Below are positions 34,201 through 45,489 of a stretch of 64,000 bases of DNA, piece after piece. Source of the stretch: Echinococcus granulosus (Eukaryota > Platyhelminthes > Cestoda > Cyclophyllidea > Taeniidae); contig NW_020170483.1 of NCBI RefSeq assembly GCF_000524195.1, forward strand, positions 150,468 to 214,467. Direction: 5' to 3'. A program made the translations under genes and the position numbers. Position 1 is the stretch's first letter. Each line of letters begins with the position of its first letter. The notes under the pieces are model-generated. The model was given only the letters and a program-made list of their open reading frames with translations, was not told where the DNA came from and did no database searches.

Positions 34201-37200
34201 AAGCAAGACCCTCTCTGCGATCCAGATGGGGCTTAAATGAAGGTAAGCATAATGAGAATGACGGTGGTGACATTTAACGACCAAAAACATTGAACCAATC
34301 AAACGAAACGGCAAAGGAAGGAAAATAAGTAGACAGCCGGAGGGAACCCAATGCACAAGAGCAAACTAGGGCCAAAAAAAGACCCATCATCACAAATTTC
34401 CTCCCCTTTTGAAGACTGCGACCTGACACACACTTCTACCGTAGCAAAATCACAAGTTCTGCCAATTCTGTGTGAGTTCTCCCAGCTTTCTTTGACTCCC
34501 TCACATCGTGTTTATTGTGGGAGAAAAGCTTTTTACTCACATCCTAACAACATAAAAGTAATGAATTGAGAAAAGAGGTTGAGGATGACACCCTTCCTAC
34601 CTATCGAAACTTTTCTTGAAAAGAGAAAGCTAACTGACTCAATAATCGGAAGTTTTAATGTTGGGGATACACTTTCTTATCGAAGAGTAGGGTACACTTT
34701 CCTTACTTGGACCTCAGTCTACCGCAGTTTTCTCATTCATTTTCTATTTTCTTATTTTTATCCACATAAAACGCTTCTTCTTTTAAATATTTACATCCTA
34801 TCACAACGAAATAAACGTGCTAGGAGTTCCACTGTTGCAGAATGCTTTGTCTCTAGGAGTCAATTAAAACTCCACAGCTTGCCAACTTCATTTCCGTATC
34901 ACCTGCATTTTCCATTTGGCAGCCTATTCCACATGTCATGATGTGATTGACGAATGACATGAAATGTTTAATGATATTTTGCACACGCTTCAGTTTTGTA
35001 GAGTAGATCTCCGCGCAATTGTGCAACCTTCAGAAGGTGAAGAATCTCAATATGTGAATAATTTCGTCCACAATATACTTTGTTCTTCCTGTGGACGAAG
35101 CGACACCTACCATAGAAGTGTGGATTAAAGCAGATAGTAGGTCCATCCAACTTAGCCAATGACCTCGTTTATTTAATAATCATCGAAAATATAAAAGTCA
35201 TCTCTAATCAAAAGTCAGCTAGAAAACATTTTTATGACGCAGGTGGAGGAAGTGAGGAACGACAAATTGATAGTCACCAGTAATTGGCACATGTGTGCTT
35301 ACTTTCGCAATTGATGAAAGTGTAAGCCAAATATTTCATCACACACATGAAATGTCACCAAGCATATTCTTTTCCATGACCCATTAATTTCCTATTAGCA
35401 CTTCATGTTGTAAATAAGTCAAACTCACAAAAGACTTCCCGAAGAGACTGTAGACCTACAAAGGGGTAAATAAAGCAAGCTATTGGGATGAAAAAGAAAG
35501 ACAGATGTCTACCACGAAAAAAAGACCTGGTTCAAACTCACCACGAATAGATAGTAGTCAAAAATCTGACCAATACAGTGCATCACCTCACTAGCAATGG
35601 GTCGCAATAGACGCATCATTTGTAGATAGCGACCTACAAAAAGTAGACACATGGTGAGGGCTGTAGGCTCAATAAATTAATGAAATCTCGGCCATTTGTT
35701 AGAGCTGGGTCCTTCCCAATCACCTGAAGTTGCGTACCAAGGATGAACTTGTGGCTGGGGGGTGACATTGAAAAAGCAAGGGACTAGAAATTTGACTACA
35801 CTCTGTCTTGAGCCGTTCAACACCAGCGCCACACAGACAGTACGACCCAATTATATTACCCAACCCGGTGTGTCACAAATGTGTGACGTGTCACTTACCA
35901 GTTTATGCTAACTGGCTGCAATAAATCACTGATGAAGTTTAAAACATAAATGTCAGTTCTTATTTATAAGAAGATAATTAATGCATTTGTATTCACTGAG
36001 TGACAGCCGCCTTAATCCCGTGGTGGCAACTCTTATCGCACTGAAAGACAAGGACAAGCAAGTTGCCAAAAAAGAGTAACAAATTTCGTTCAGATGCGCT
36101 CTATTACTATTCTGACCTTTACTTCCAGCGTATCAAATAAAACTACAAAAGTTATGAGACACAAAGTTCATTTTGAGTGACGTTTTTAATCTTTCAATGT
36201 TGCACACCTTGAATAGTGGTGCCGATTCAACGACTACGCCGTTGGCATGGGACCCGGACAATGCTGCTAGACTCCCAGCCTTTTCCCTTCGCTGACAATA
36301 AAGATACTCCTGCATTGGTTTGCCACCCCCGCTTCCAATTCAGTGTCATTTCCCCCACTGTCGATTTCACAATAATCGCTTACGCATATTCAAGTTACAT
36401 CGAGTGATTGCTCGGTGAGCAATTCCGTCTGCAACGCTCTACATACTGAGCACTCCTGGTGAACTGTTTGGCAATAACTAATGACATGTTCACCAGTGTT
36501 TCTTATAAAGCCGTCAAGGGTAACTCGGGTGCTATAGCAATGTCGCAGAAGATAAACGACTAAAAATAAGATTCAGATTTCTTACCACGTCCGCAGCCCA
36601 GATTACTACCAATTTCTACACCTTCCAATACCTCCTTTTCATTAAAAAAAAATGAGAATAATTTTTAAACTCTTACCATATTAGGCTATAACATCGAAGT
36701 TGTTGTGCGTACAATTGACTTGATATAAAATTCAACCTTCAAAACTTAGCAAACCAGATCGAAAAAGCCAGACACTAGATATTGGGGGATTTCATCAACG
36801 TATAAACTTACCGAAGAGACGAAAAACTTCTATTGTTGTGCTGGCGAGTATCGGACTTGATGAGGCCGCCACCTGTTTGGAAGGCGTCAACTGGTCCTAA
36901 AAATAGCATCATGAGTTATTGATAAGCGTCCTCAATGCTATCCCCGAAGCCCAAAGCTACATCACTCCAAAGAATGGTATAAATAAAAAAGTAATTCTCA
37001 GTCCATCCATTGTTTTGAGCATCTTCTCACATCCTTTCCACCACCTCAACACGACACATCTTTCATTGTAGTATATACGTAATTCCACATTTGTGGTGGG
37101 ACGACATGAAAGATATGTGCTTAAACTCCAAGTATCTACGCGGTCTTTTTCAGACGCCAACTATCACGTCGAATACCCAAACACTTCAGAACATCTCAAA

Positions 37201-40200
37201 ATCCACATTTCTATTCGATTCCCCTGATTGGCCAGTAGTATGTAAAGATAAACTTTAAATGTGTTAATAATCAGTATAAGACTAAGACCAAGCAAAGCAC
37301 TACAAATGCGTGGAAGTGGAACTGCCATGCGTTTTCGGTAGTCAGCCAGCAGTCGCATTCACATACACCTATCCCTCAGATTACTCATACACGTCAGCAA
37401 AGTCTTAGTCTCCTAATTACTCTGATTGGAAAATTAACAGGATCCAATGTTACATACAATGGGAGTGTGGGGCTACACTCGTCTCACCTACGCTAATAAC
37501 CTTCCAACCCCTGTGCACTCTTTTATGGCTCTCTAGTTGCTTGCAGAGTCGCCTGCCTTATCACGTCCCGGAGTTAACTCATATGCTGCATATTATGTCA
37601 GTCGAACTCAGCTTTAATCCTCCATCTGTATCGCCTAGGCCTCTACATCCCATATAATTTACATGAAAACTTCGGCTATTACGTGGCACTTTATAAAGTC
37701 AAATACTAGTCACTTAAAAGTCTAAAAAGAAACATTCCCGACACCTCGATCGTAGTACTCGCAATCAACGAAGAAAATATTACTCAAAATTGTTGATACG
37801 GGACTTTGCGGAAGTATCGAATAAATGGACATTCTATCACAATGTTTCAAACCGACTGTGTCCGATCATTTTTGGCTCTAGTGCTACCATACTATTGAAT
37901 GAATAACAACGGCATAAAGTAGAACCATTCAAGTCAATGAACACGATATACGTATCCCGAAGTAAATGCATAATCGAACCAACCGAGTTTTCTCCCACAA
38001 CAGTCCCATCTACCGGCAATTCCGTATCGTTCTCCAAAGAACCCTTTTGATCAATTTTCGAATCATCCAGTCCCAGGTCAAAGAAATGGCAGTCGTAGGG
38101 TTCTTTAAAGAGATTTTCACGGCTCGGCGACGGAGATCTAAAGGAGAGAGAGCCACCCAAAGAGGCTAAAGTGTATTTGAACAGACGAATGTGTAAATTG
38201 AGATAAATAAACTAGACTTAACTGGCTTACCCAGAAACGCCGGGTTCGATAGCCGTGAATGCGTCCCCATTGGGAGCGAAAAGGTCAGTAAGAGTGTGGA
38301 ATTCCTGAAATGTATATTTACCTAAATCCAAGTTTCGCAGTAAGCAGTATATGATGACCAGTATTCATATAGTTAGATTCATCAATCTGGTTCTCTATGT
38401 CTAAAACACCAGCTGACAGTCTTCCATACCCTGGAACTAATCTCTACATTGCTTCTCCAATCTTGGAGGTCGTGACCGCCTAGAGCTATGTACATCCGTC
38501 AATTCTGATTTATTCATTCACTTGCACACAACTCGAAAGAGGGTTTTACCCTCTGCTTTAATGCTCATATCATGTAATGAGTAGTATCGTGCCCATGCTT
38601 TATAATGCAAACACATAAAAAATTCCAAGCATTTTACAAAAGTGCACGGTCTTTTTTAAGTTGTCTTCAAGAAGGGTGGCCACACAGTACGCTCAGAATA
38701 ATATCTGCTTAAATCATAAATTGGGCTATACAGACTTTTGCCTGTCTCCCACGTTCCAGCCTCTTTGACAGCAGCAAATAGCGTTGACTATCGCCTTTGT
38801 TACTAGGCTTCCAGCACGTAGGTATGCAGGTGACAAAGATACTTTCAGATCTACAACACACTTGGTGTCCTCTGGATGAGTCAGACACCGTAAATTCGTT
38901 CCTAGACATATGTTCTCTCAATGAGCATTTTCAAATGTCATGATACAACAAAACAGAAAACAGAAAAAGAATATCGGCTTACATGCAAATCAAAAAGCGA
39001 GAATCCAGGTCGCACAGGAACATGCTCCCACCCCTCATGATCCAAAAACAGTCGCAGCCGCTCCATATGCATTCGATGGAACTCCCCGAAGAAGCCCCGG
39101 GTGGAGTTTTTTAACATCTCCAACAGATCGAATGACATATGACCTGCAAATTCTTCACCAACTCGAACTAGCCTAAGAGGCAGCAAAAGAAAAATGAGTT
39201 AGCAAAACCTCATACTGAGAAGTCTCAAGGTGTAAAAAAGGTTTCCCGATTTAAGAAGCTATTTTGAGCGTGACACTGATGGTAGCAGAATTGACATCGT
39301 CGAAAAATGTACCGGTTGACAATGTTCAACGTGGCAACAATTTCCTCAAATGTGAGTTGCTTCGAGTTGGTGGCTATGCTACTGAGCAAGGGACGAACTC
39401 GTGATACCAAGTCCATCCACACACGACCCCGATTGAGTCCCAACTTGGAGGCCACGTAGCCATGCCACTGACAGACCAGTTCGGGTGTGTGGATGGCTTC
39501 TTCCCTATCATTCTCTGTTGCAGCATCGTGGTTGCCGTCGTGGCCGCGCTGAGAGGCGCTTTCATGCCACAATGCGGTGCGGTGGTAGCAAACTAGGATG
39601 GTCCAGAGGGATTTGGCAAGACTGGAGAGGGCTGTCACCAAGGTCGTTGCCGGGAGACTCTAAAACGGATACCACAAGAAGTTAGAGTTAATACACTAGG
39701 GGACATTACTACTACTGCCGGTTCAAAAAGGGGAACCAACTGAAACTACCAGATCAGTCGGAACTAACTAGGAGCGGATATGTCAAGTGCTTTCAACGCA
39801 AAAAAACTGTTAATCCAAGAGGATGAAAAATTAACCGTGAAAACATTCCCTAAACCATTTGTTGTGATCAAAAAGTGCCGAAAATATGCAAAATGTACGC
39901 GACTGCATTTCCGCTTGCATACTACGACTATTGGCAGGCACTATTCACCAGCATTAGGACACCGTAAGGTGATAAAAATCATCGTTAAGACAATCGCCTA
40001 TTACAATAATATAGTCCATTTACAAAAAGGCACAACCCTGCGGAAAATCGCACTTTTGAACAGCCTAGATCTAGTCACTCTTGCTCTACCCTCACTTTTA
40101 TCTTCCTTTTTAGCATTTGATCACTAGGAGCCAAGAAAAGGTGACAGCTATCACTATGGGGCCAAATGGCTTAGGGCTAAGTTTCGCCGTATGAGGTCTT

Positions 40201-41569
40201 ACCCTTTTCTCACTAATTCATCAGCCCTGGCTCTTTCTAAAGAAAATTCCATTCCATTCTCCCTAGTTTTTTTAGTAGAGAGGTCCTACCGGTAGCTGAT
40301 TCTCGATCTTTAGCACGTAAACAATTTTGTCCGTAGTTCACCACACATAAAATAGTCTTCTGCGGATAAAGTAGAGCATGGCTTAAAAGTGTGAGTAGTG
40401 CGTCATTTAAAGAGGAAAAGACTCGTGAGATTAGTCGCTTAAGGAACGCTCCAATTCAAAGGTCACTTCTCATCACAAGTCAATCACTCAGTCAGATATG
40501 GAAAAATTTAAGATCCACCGCTAGTATTTATAGTGTTTGAAAAAGAGACAAAGAACGTCAAATTCATGATTTTCTACCCTATTATCATCCGGCATTAATT
40601 CACTTACCGCACATATTCTTTCATATTCTGTGACATGCTTGGCATCTTCCGTGGAGGCTGTTCCATAAAATCCTGTTAAAATCGCCGCGGCTCTTTCGTG
40701 TATTTTCGTTGTATAGTGAAGTTGCAATTGAGCCACCGTCGTCATTGTACTTCCCAGACGTCTATCAAATCACAGTCTCTGAAAGACCCATCCAATATGC
40801 GACTTACTCGAATGCCTCTTGGAGAGCTGCATACTCAATCGGATCAAAGTTTTCGCAACTTTCAGCAAGAACACCATCGAGAGCGTCATCTATCTTGTGA
40901 TTAACCGCACGCAAGGACTGCTGCAATAAACTATTAAAAAAATTAATTAAATGTGTGACACGTACTCAACACAGGTGTAGGATTTGAAATCCTCGGTCGT
41001 TTGACAGCTCTGTCGATGCAGTGAAATCGCTTCACAAAATTTGCGCTCCTCAATCAATTTGTTCAGGGCGATAACACTATTCTGTAGCGACCGGATACAC
41101 TTGAGTGTTTCTAACACGCGTTTTAGTCGAAAACGTCGCTTATAATTGCGGATCACGATAGCTCGTCGTTCAACGACACTCTTCAAGAGGACTTCCAGAG
41201 ATCTTCGGGCTTCGATGCACTCTTCGTACGCGGCACCATTGACTTCTTGCAAAAGAACGACATTTTTCAATTCCCTCTGATACTGGGGCTGTTTCTCTAA
41301 GATGAGACTTGATAGCTGACGACAGACGGCATCGCTTTGCTTCTCTAGGGCTTCCACGCGGCTCATTATTACCTTTTGGTCGCGGTATTGGTGGGCGAGA
41401 TTTTGCTAAAGGAGACGCAATCAAAAACTCCGCAATACAAAAAGCTCACATGTATCTCATATTCAACGCAATCGACGGCCAAGGAGAAGTAGTTAGAATC
41501 GATCCCGCCTATTATTTCCTTTAAAAGTGCTGAATCATGTGGCTTCAGTGTTGGCGTGCAAAGTGAATT
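30970..41569 (-). CDS. VPS50: VPS50 / syndetin (CCDC132), nearly complete
   Basis: Syndetin is the subunit that defines the EARP tethering complex (with VPS51, VPS52 and VPS53). This complex acts in recycling of cargo from endosomes (family knowledge). Sixteen exons chain in frame to about 944 residues plus stop, against about 964 in human. Visible blocks in order: EALEKQSD...SSLILEKQPQYQRELK and a Vps54_N-type coiled region; LAKSLWTILVCYHRTALWHE; VRVGEEFAGH; RLRLFLDHEGWEHVPV; YLQMMRLLRPIASEVMHCIG with IFDYYLFVVYSLFG; LVGVESLVFLS; RQRLLAAVTTVY near the C-terminus. Each has a counterpart at the same place in human syndetin. The first 40-50 residues are in an unresolved upstream exon beyond 41,569. 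The boundary near 37,984 is tentative. Confidence 0.93.
31232..31775. other. VPS50 intron
   Basis: Nothing recognised. Confidence 0.4.
31776..32126 (-). CDS. VPS50: VPS50 exon 15
   Basis: About 117 residues. Two helical stretches (LNAAISRLASALKALPPPSI and ALWMGAMAWISAELLEGLAG) precede EEGRSQMLLDVQSA, equivalent to human NEGRALMQLDFQQF. Proline-rich link PPPSIPPPAM. Phase 2 in, phase 2 out before gtttgt. Confidence 0.94.
32202..32359 (-). CDS. VPS50: VPS50 exon 14
   Basis: Encodes LLPHLRDCLPESKRGLLDAF and REATARHLASCIFPCLLLLG, matching human [20 protein letters not shown]...ELRKPIYWIVAG. Acceptor ttttcacag, donor GG before gtgagt, phase 2. Confidence 0.94.
32360..33234. other. VPS50 intron
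   Basis: Nothing recognised. Confidence 0.4.
33235..33390 (-). CDS. VPS50: VPS50 exon 13
   Basis: Fifty-two codons ending LRRHLVGVESLVFLSSVLEK, equivalent to human LAERVVATESLVFLAEQFE. Acceptor caaatttag, donor gtaagc. Confidence 0.94.
33459..33566 (-). CDS. VPS50: VPS50 exon 12
   Basis: Thirty-six codons, LPERLRKTLSRISTRLIAP, equivalent to human SSRLRTTLNRIQESLIDL. Acceptor atctcacag, donor GGA before gtaagt. Confidence 0.92.
33567..35428. other. VPS50 intron, about 1.9 kb
   Basis: Nothing recognised. The plus-strand open frame at 34,579-34,941 is low-complexity and unsupported. Confidence 0.4.
35429..35455 (-). CDS. VPS50: VPS50 27-nt microexon
   Basis: Nine codons, VYSLFGKSF, bounded by ctttgtag and gtgagt, phase 0 both sides. 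It fills exactly the human AIYTFFGRN gap that follows exon 10. Confidence 0.85.
35542..35633 (-). CDS. VPS50: VPS50 exon 10
   Basis: Encodes GRYLQMMRLLRPIASEVMHC and IGQIFDYYLFV, one of the best-conserved syndetin segments (human [20 protein letters not shown]). Acceptor tttttgtag, donor gtgagt. Confidence 0.96.
35634..36811. other. VPS50 intron, about 1.2 kb
   Basis: Nothing recognised. Confidence 0.4.
36812..36896 (-). CDS. VPS50: VPS50 exon 9
   Basis: Encodes PILASTTIEVFRLFG, matching human APILTNTTLNVIRLVG. Acceptor ctatttttag phase 0, donor gtaagt phase 1. Confidence 0.92.
36897..37983. other. VPS50 intron
   Basis: No firm exon. Because the preceding donor is tentative, a small linker exon could be hidden here. 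Confidence 0.4.
37984..38137 (-). CDS. VPS50: VPS50 exon 8, 3' boundary tentative
   Basis: Encodes SPSPSRENLFKEPYDCHFFD and a polar acidic stretch, the variable linker of syndetin. The acceptor ctcctttag at 38,138 restores phase 2. An acceptor further upstream runs into a stop. The donor at TCG before gttggt is the first phase 0 option. The frame is open to 37,837, so a longer exon or a small extra exon is possible. Confidence 0.6.
38231..38304 (-). CDS. VPS50: VPS50 exon 7
   Basis: Short exon of 74 nt, EFHTLTDLFAPNGDAFTAIE, continuing human LHEFKFMEQ. Phase 0 in after atttcag, phase 2 out before gtaagc. Confidence 0.85.
38305..38982. other. VPS50 intron
   Basis: Nothing recognised. Confidence 0.4.
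38983..39172 (-). CDS. VPS50: VPS50 exon 6
   Basis: Encodes LVRVGEEFAGHMSFDLLEML, FFGEFHRMHMERLRLFLDHE and WEHVPVRPGFSLFDLH, very close to human LMQVGEEFCG...[23 protein letters not shown]. Acceptor gcctcttag, donor gtaagc. Confidence 0.96.
39313..39659 (-). CDS. VPS50: VPS50 exon 5
   Basis: Encodes 115 residues: LAKSLWTILVCYHRTALWHE, an acidic loop, then VWMDLVSRVRPLLSSI and TFEEIVATLNIVNR. Acceptor ccgttttag phase 0, donor CG before gtacat phase 2. Confidence 0.94.
39660..40607. other. VPS50 intron
   Basis: Contains a plus-strand open frame of 115 codons (39,780-40,127) without any recognisable domain. Probably chance. Confidence 0.4.
40608..40761 (-). CDS. VPS50: VPS50 exon 4
   Basis: Fifty-one residues, RLGSTMTTVAQLQLHYTTKI then ILTGFYGTA, equivalent to human [21 protein letters not shown]. 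The acceptor is gatag at 40,762. The better-looking ctttcag 21 bases upstream is rejected because it leads straight into stops. Donor gtaagt, phase 0. Confidence 0.88.
40808..40920 (-). CDS. VPS50: VPS50 exon 3
   Basis: Thirty-seven residues, including NHKIDDALDGVLAESCENFD, matching human [24 protein letters not shown]. Acceptor ttattgcag, donor GA before gtaagt, phase 2. Confidence 0.92.
40962..41405 (-). CDS. VPS50: VPS50 exon 2
   Basis: Encodes 148 residues with SSLILEKQPQYQRELK, RAIVIRNYKRRFRLKRVLET, LKCIRSLQNSVIALNKLIEE and FKSYTCVEY. This is the coiled-coil start of the Vps54_N domain. The donor is placed at TAC before gtgtca because exon 3 demands phase 0. The nearby gtacgt would break the frame. 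Confidence 0.92.
41450..41569 (-). CDS. VPS50: VPS50 exon (first resolved)
   Basis: Forty codons with ALLKEIIGGIDSNYFSLAVD and CVEYEIH, equivalent to human [23 protein letters not shown]. Acceptor ttctcacag and donor CAT before gtgagc, phase 0 both ends. The initiator exon lies upstream and was not found. Confidence 0.9.
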
Positions 41570-43912
41570 CTGTGAGAAAAAAAATTACCACTAAATTGAA
41601 GTATACGTGCATTTGAGTGAGTAAAATCGTCATTGATACGTATTTCCATATCATCTGGTTTGGAGACGGAATATTGTTTCTAACAAATACGTAAGTTCTT
41701 AACATAACATACATTCCTTTGCATCCATTTTATGGCAAACATCGTGAAGTCGGCTATTTGCAGTTCGCAGAACGAGGCAACAGATTACCATTTATTAGGA
41801 GTCTCACGCAGTTATGATTGAGCCGCTGATTATCCTAGACCAATAAAACAAATGCCACCGAAACGGCAATTCTGACAAAGCTACAAGCAAGTAAGACATT
41901 TTTATGGTTATAACCAAACGTTCAATAATATAACAACTTTGCCATCTCTGTTTAAGCTAAAAAGTATATCTTCAAAAAGAGGAAAATTTAGGTATTTTTG
42001 TTATATTACACCTAACTCCTTGTAGAACAGTGCAGCTTAAAGTTGACTTCTGATATAAATTGCATATATTTGTAGCCACCAAAGGTTTTCAGGGTAATAA
42101 AAGTGTATTTTAATCTGGCTTTAAAAGTGAAAGCCTTTCTTGACCAAGTACGTTCCCCCTTACTTTTGTAAATATGGATAAAGTTTACAGCTCGTTAGTT
42201 GATGTTAATCTAAGGATTGTGGCTAATTTAACGCTCACATTATATCAAAATAATTAAAGTATTGTTATAGGCTCGATGTTTACATCTTCTACCCGGCCCC
42301 TCATTTCCTCGGAGCGAGTAAATGGTTTATTTGAGAGGATTTTTATAGGTTTTGTCATAAATGAGGTGCAGTGATGAGGTTAATGTATGTGTTTTGTAAC
42401 TAAATTGATGTGCATTGACCGCCTTCGCCTAAAATGTGCAATTAAACCGTAGCGCCTCCAGTCTTTCCTTAAGACGTTAAAAGTTATAACACAAGGGTAG
42501 CACCTATGTTTCTGAGGTACAGAAGTCTTGAAGGTGAATAGCATAACCTGGATGCCATTTTGCCCAGAGAAAATACAAAGGCAGAGCCTTACGTGTCCAC
42601 AAGCTCAAACCAAATTGTTAAACATGCAATCAAAGTATTACACTGCCCCCTTCTAATTTGAGCATAATCTTTGTCCCATTCCTTGGTTAGCCTATTACGG
42701 CACAGCGTAATCAATGTTATAAAGTAAACACACCAACCGCGTCAGTCATCGAATTTATATGCAACCGAGAATAGATTGGACTTCAACATCACTAGTCCTT
42801 CTTGGCAATCAATTGGATTTGGTGTTTTTTCCTGTTTGCGAACTGTGCTGGCGAAATGAGGAATGTGCCGTCCATAACGTATGGCCGTCACTAGCCGTAA
42901 TTTGGGAACAAGTATTCCCTCATTTTGCTTTATAATAAAAATTGGGCCTATCTCCTCTTCTTTCTTAGCATGATCCTGTTTTCTTTTTAAGCGATTCGTT
43001 AACTGGTACTAGTAAAAGTAATTAGATTTTTAGATAACTATTTTAAGAATGATATGTGATTATTGTGACTTTCTCCACAAACTATCGCATTAAATAACCA
43101 AGTTGAATGCATCGATGTCTGCAACCGTCATTAAATCTTAAATAAAACGATGGATCTTTCCCGGTGTTCACAGACTTCGTTTAAAAGTTTATGAAACTTG
43201 CTCTGCCCCACCTACTCTACAAATGACTCAATCAAATAAATTAACACTCTTTTTTGCGCTCTCATTTACTAATGCCTTATTTAATTGGAATCGGAGGCGC
43301 CATTTGCAAGTGGGCATTACAAGCCCTCCTCAGTCACATGGTGATCCAGGCCACCAAATAAGCTTTCTGTTAGATCATTCAACATACACTCGATGCATTA
43401 ATTAAGCAAACATCCTCCATACTCGGGAATGGCGTAAATCAAACGGATTTTTTGGACTCGACGGCCTTGACTTGCGTTTTAATTCTAACTGGTATTCAAC
43501 ATTAAACTAATGCCATAGCCAGTGCTACGACAGTCCAGTTTTTTGTTGCATACATTAGTAAATTTTGGTCTTGGTGTCTAGTTTCTTGTTGGTCTACCGT
43601 TTGAAGAATTTTGTTACACAATAGCAATCAGCAGATCGGAACCGTGTGGCTGCCATGGTGACCGAAGACCTATTAATGACGTTTTGGCACTTAAAAAGAA
43701 TGAAAACACCTCTGCTACATTAGCGTGTTTAATTGGATATTTTGTGCCGGCTCGTGCCTTCCCGAGGAACGATTTTGGTTTATCCGAACTATCTCGCGCC
43801 GTTACTGACCAATATGCAAAATAATGTGTAGTGGTTACTCTCGGTTCTACTTTTTCAAGTCACTGCAATTTCGATAACCACTTAGTCCCGTGCGTTGATT
43901 GTTAACTGACAG

Positions 43913-43971
43913 GAGTGACCGTAGAAGCTGTGAGCTGGGAACAGCTCGCTGGGGCCCTCCGCAGCCGAGAG
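43913..43971 (+). other. Exon-like plus-strand segment, unassigned
   Basis: GC-richer than its surroundings. It follows a good acceptor (gttaactgacag) and reads VTVEAVSWEQLAGALRSRE before a possible donor gttgcc. The frame stays open to 44,190. No partner exons were found and no family was recognised with confidence, so it may be chance or a relic. Confidence 0.2.
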
Positions 43972-44990
43972 GTTGCCCTTGAAACCCCTACAGCATTCAT
44001 TCAGACGTCCTATTGCCGAATGACTGAATGTCTTGTCAGTCTGATTTACTTGAAGTCTTTGATGCCAAGACAGTTAGCCTGGCGTCAACACCATCATCAC
44101 ATACGTGCACTGCCAATTTTGGGTATGAAATCGCTCTTGTCTGGTCCCCACTGTGAAAAAAAGGAACGTACCGTTATTTGGCGAACGTGACCACCGAATT
44201 GGCCCATCAAGAGTTCGCATCGCCGAAAGTAAACATCTACCTCGATGATATAAGCGCGTCAATTATTATGGAGACTGGGTGAAAGTGAGACAGTTAGTTT
44301 ATCGTACCACATTTTGGGGCATCAGATTAGATTTGCTAAGTGCCGATCTTTGAGTTAAACGCCAAAAATCTGCCTTGTGATTGACTTAATTGTCAGAAGG
44401 CAACAAAATCTTTTTTTCTGCACCTGTAAGGGGTTTTATGAGTGAAATATCAGATTCAATGCCCTCTTTAAAAAGTAGCTGCAAAGCTACGAGATTCACG
44501 GTTTCATTTCAGGTGAAACGAGCACAAATATGCAGTAGAATGGAGTAAAAAATAGGAAGGGATATTACAACTCCAAAATTTCTAAAATCGGTGACATTTG
44601 TGCACTGAGGTGATTTGGATGGAATCCATTTGTTGTCGTGGCACCATGCAAATTTACTTGGAAAATAGCCATTACGAACGGAAAGTGGTTTGTTGTGAGA
44701 CCATTTCATGAGTCAGTCACCTTTAAGGAAAAAAGTGTTTTCAGTAGGACAAATAATGTGACTCCAAATGTGATTAATAACTGTGCAGTTTCGCCTAGAC
44801 ATGGTTCTGCTTTACTCAACCTTGACATTCTGTTCAGGCATCAGAAATTTGGAGTGTGGTGCTTGGTCACTGCGGACTTTAGTTTCGCTTCATTGTTGGC
44901 AATGCGGTGGAATTCATTCTTTTGGTGTGAATCATCGCAGGCTTCTCCACCAACGGCGCCCAGCTGCTCCATTTTAACATCTACATACAT

Positions 44991-44991
<1 letters not shown>

Positions 44992-45019
<28 letters not shown>
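44992..45019 (+). repeat. (CA)n microsatellite
   Basis: About 14 uninterrupted CA units. Confidence 0.95.
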
Positions 45020-45021
<2 letters not shown>

Positions 45022-45465
45022 GAGGGCGTCGTTATCTGCGGATGGAGTGAGGTCAACCTCTGACGTGGAGGGTGAGGAATGTGAGTAGTGCGCCTTTTGA
45101 GGATAACCACTGACATGTTCGTTCGCCCCAAAAACGTTTCAACGCAACGTCCACGTCTCATCACGTCCTACCTAGTCGTCTGCCTGAAATGCACCTCGCG
45201 TTCTTACAGCACACTTGAAAGAGGTGAACAACAACCAGTTGGCAGTCTTTCCACCTCAATTCCACATCGTACAGATGTCTACAGTTGATAAGGCATGTCA
45301 GTGCCTACTTGCACAGCCCTCAAGACTTCGCCCTCCCAGCTGATGCGCATTTCAACTAACTGTTCCCTCACTTAAGTTGGGCACTGCTGAAAGGCACCCT
45401 TGACTCCTTCGTCGTAAGCACACGTGTCAATACCAACAGTGATAAATCATTCCGCTTCAAGAACA

Positions 45466-45489
45466 TCCTCCTCCTCCTCCTCCTCCTCT
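45466..45489 (+). repeat. (CTC)n microsatellite
   Basis: About eight perfect CTC/TCC triplets. Confidence 0.9.

Noticed and set aside
39780..40127. 115-codon plus-strand open frame
   Set aside because: Inside a VPS50 intron, antisense. No recognisable motif.
44841..45164. Minus-strand frame containing a Cys-Val repeat
   Set aside because: The repeat is just the (CA)n microsatellite translated. No protein family.
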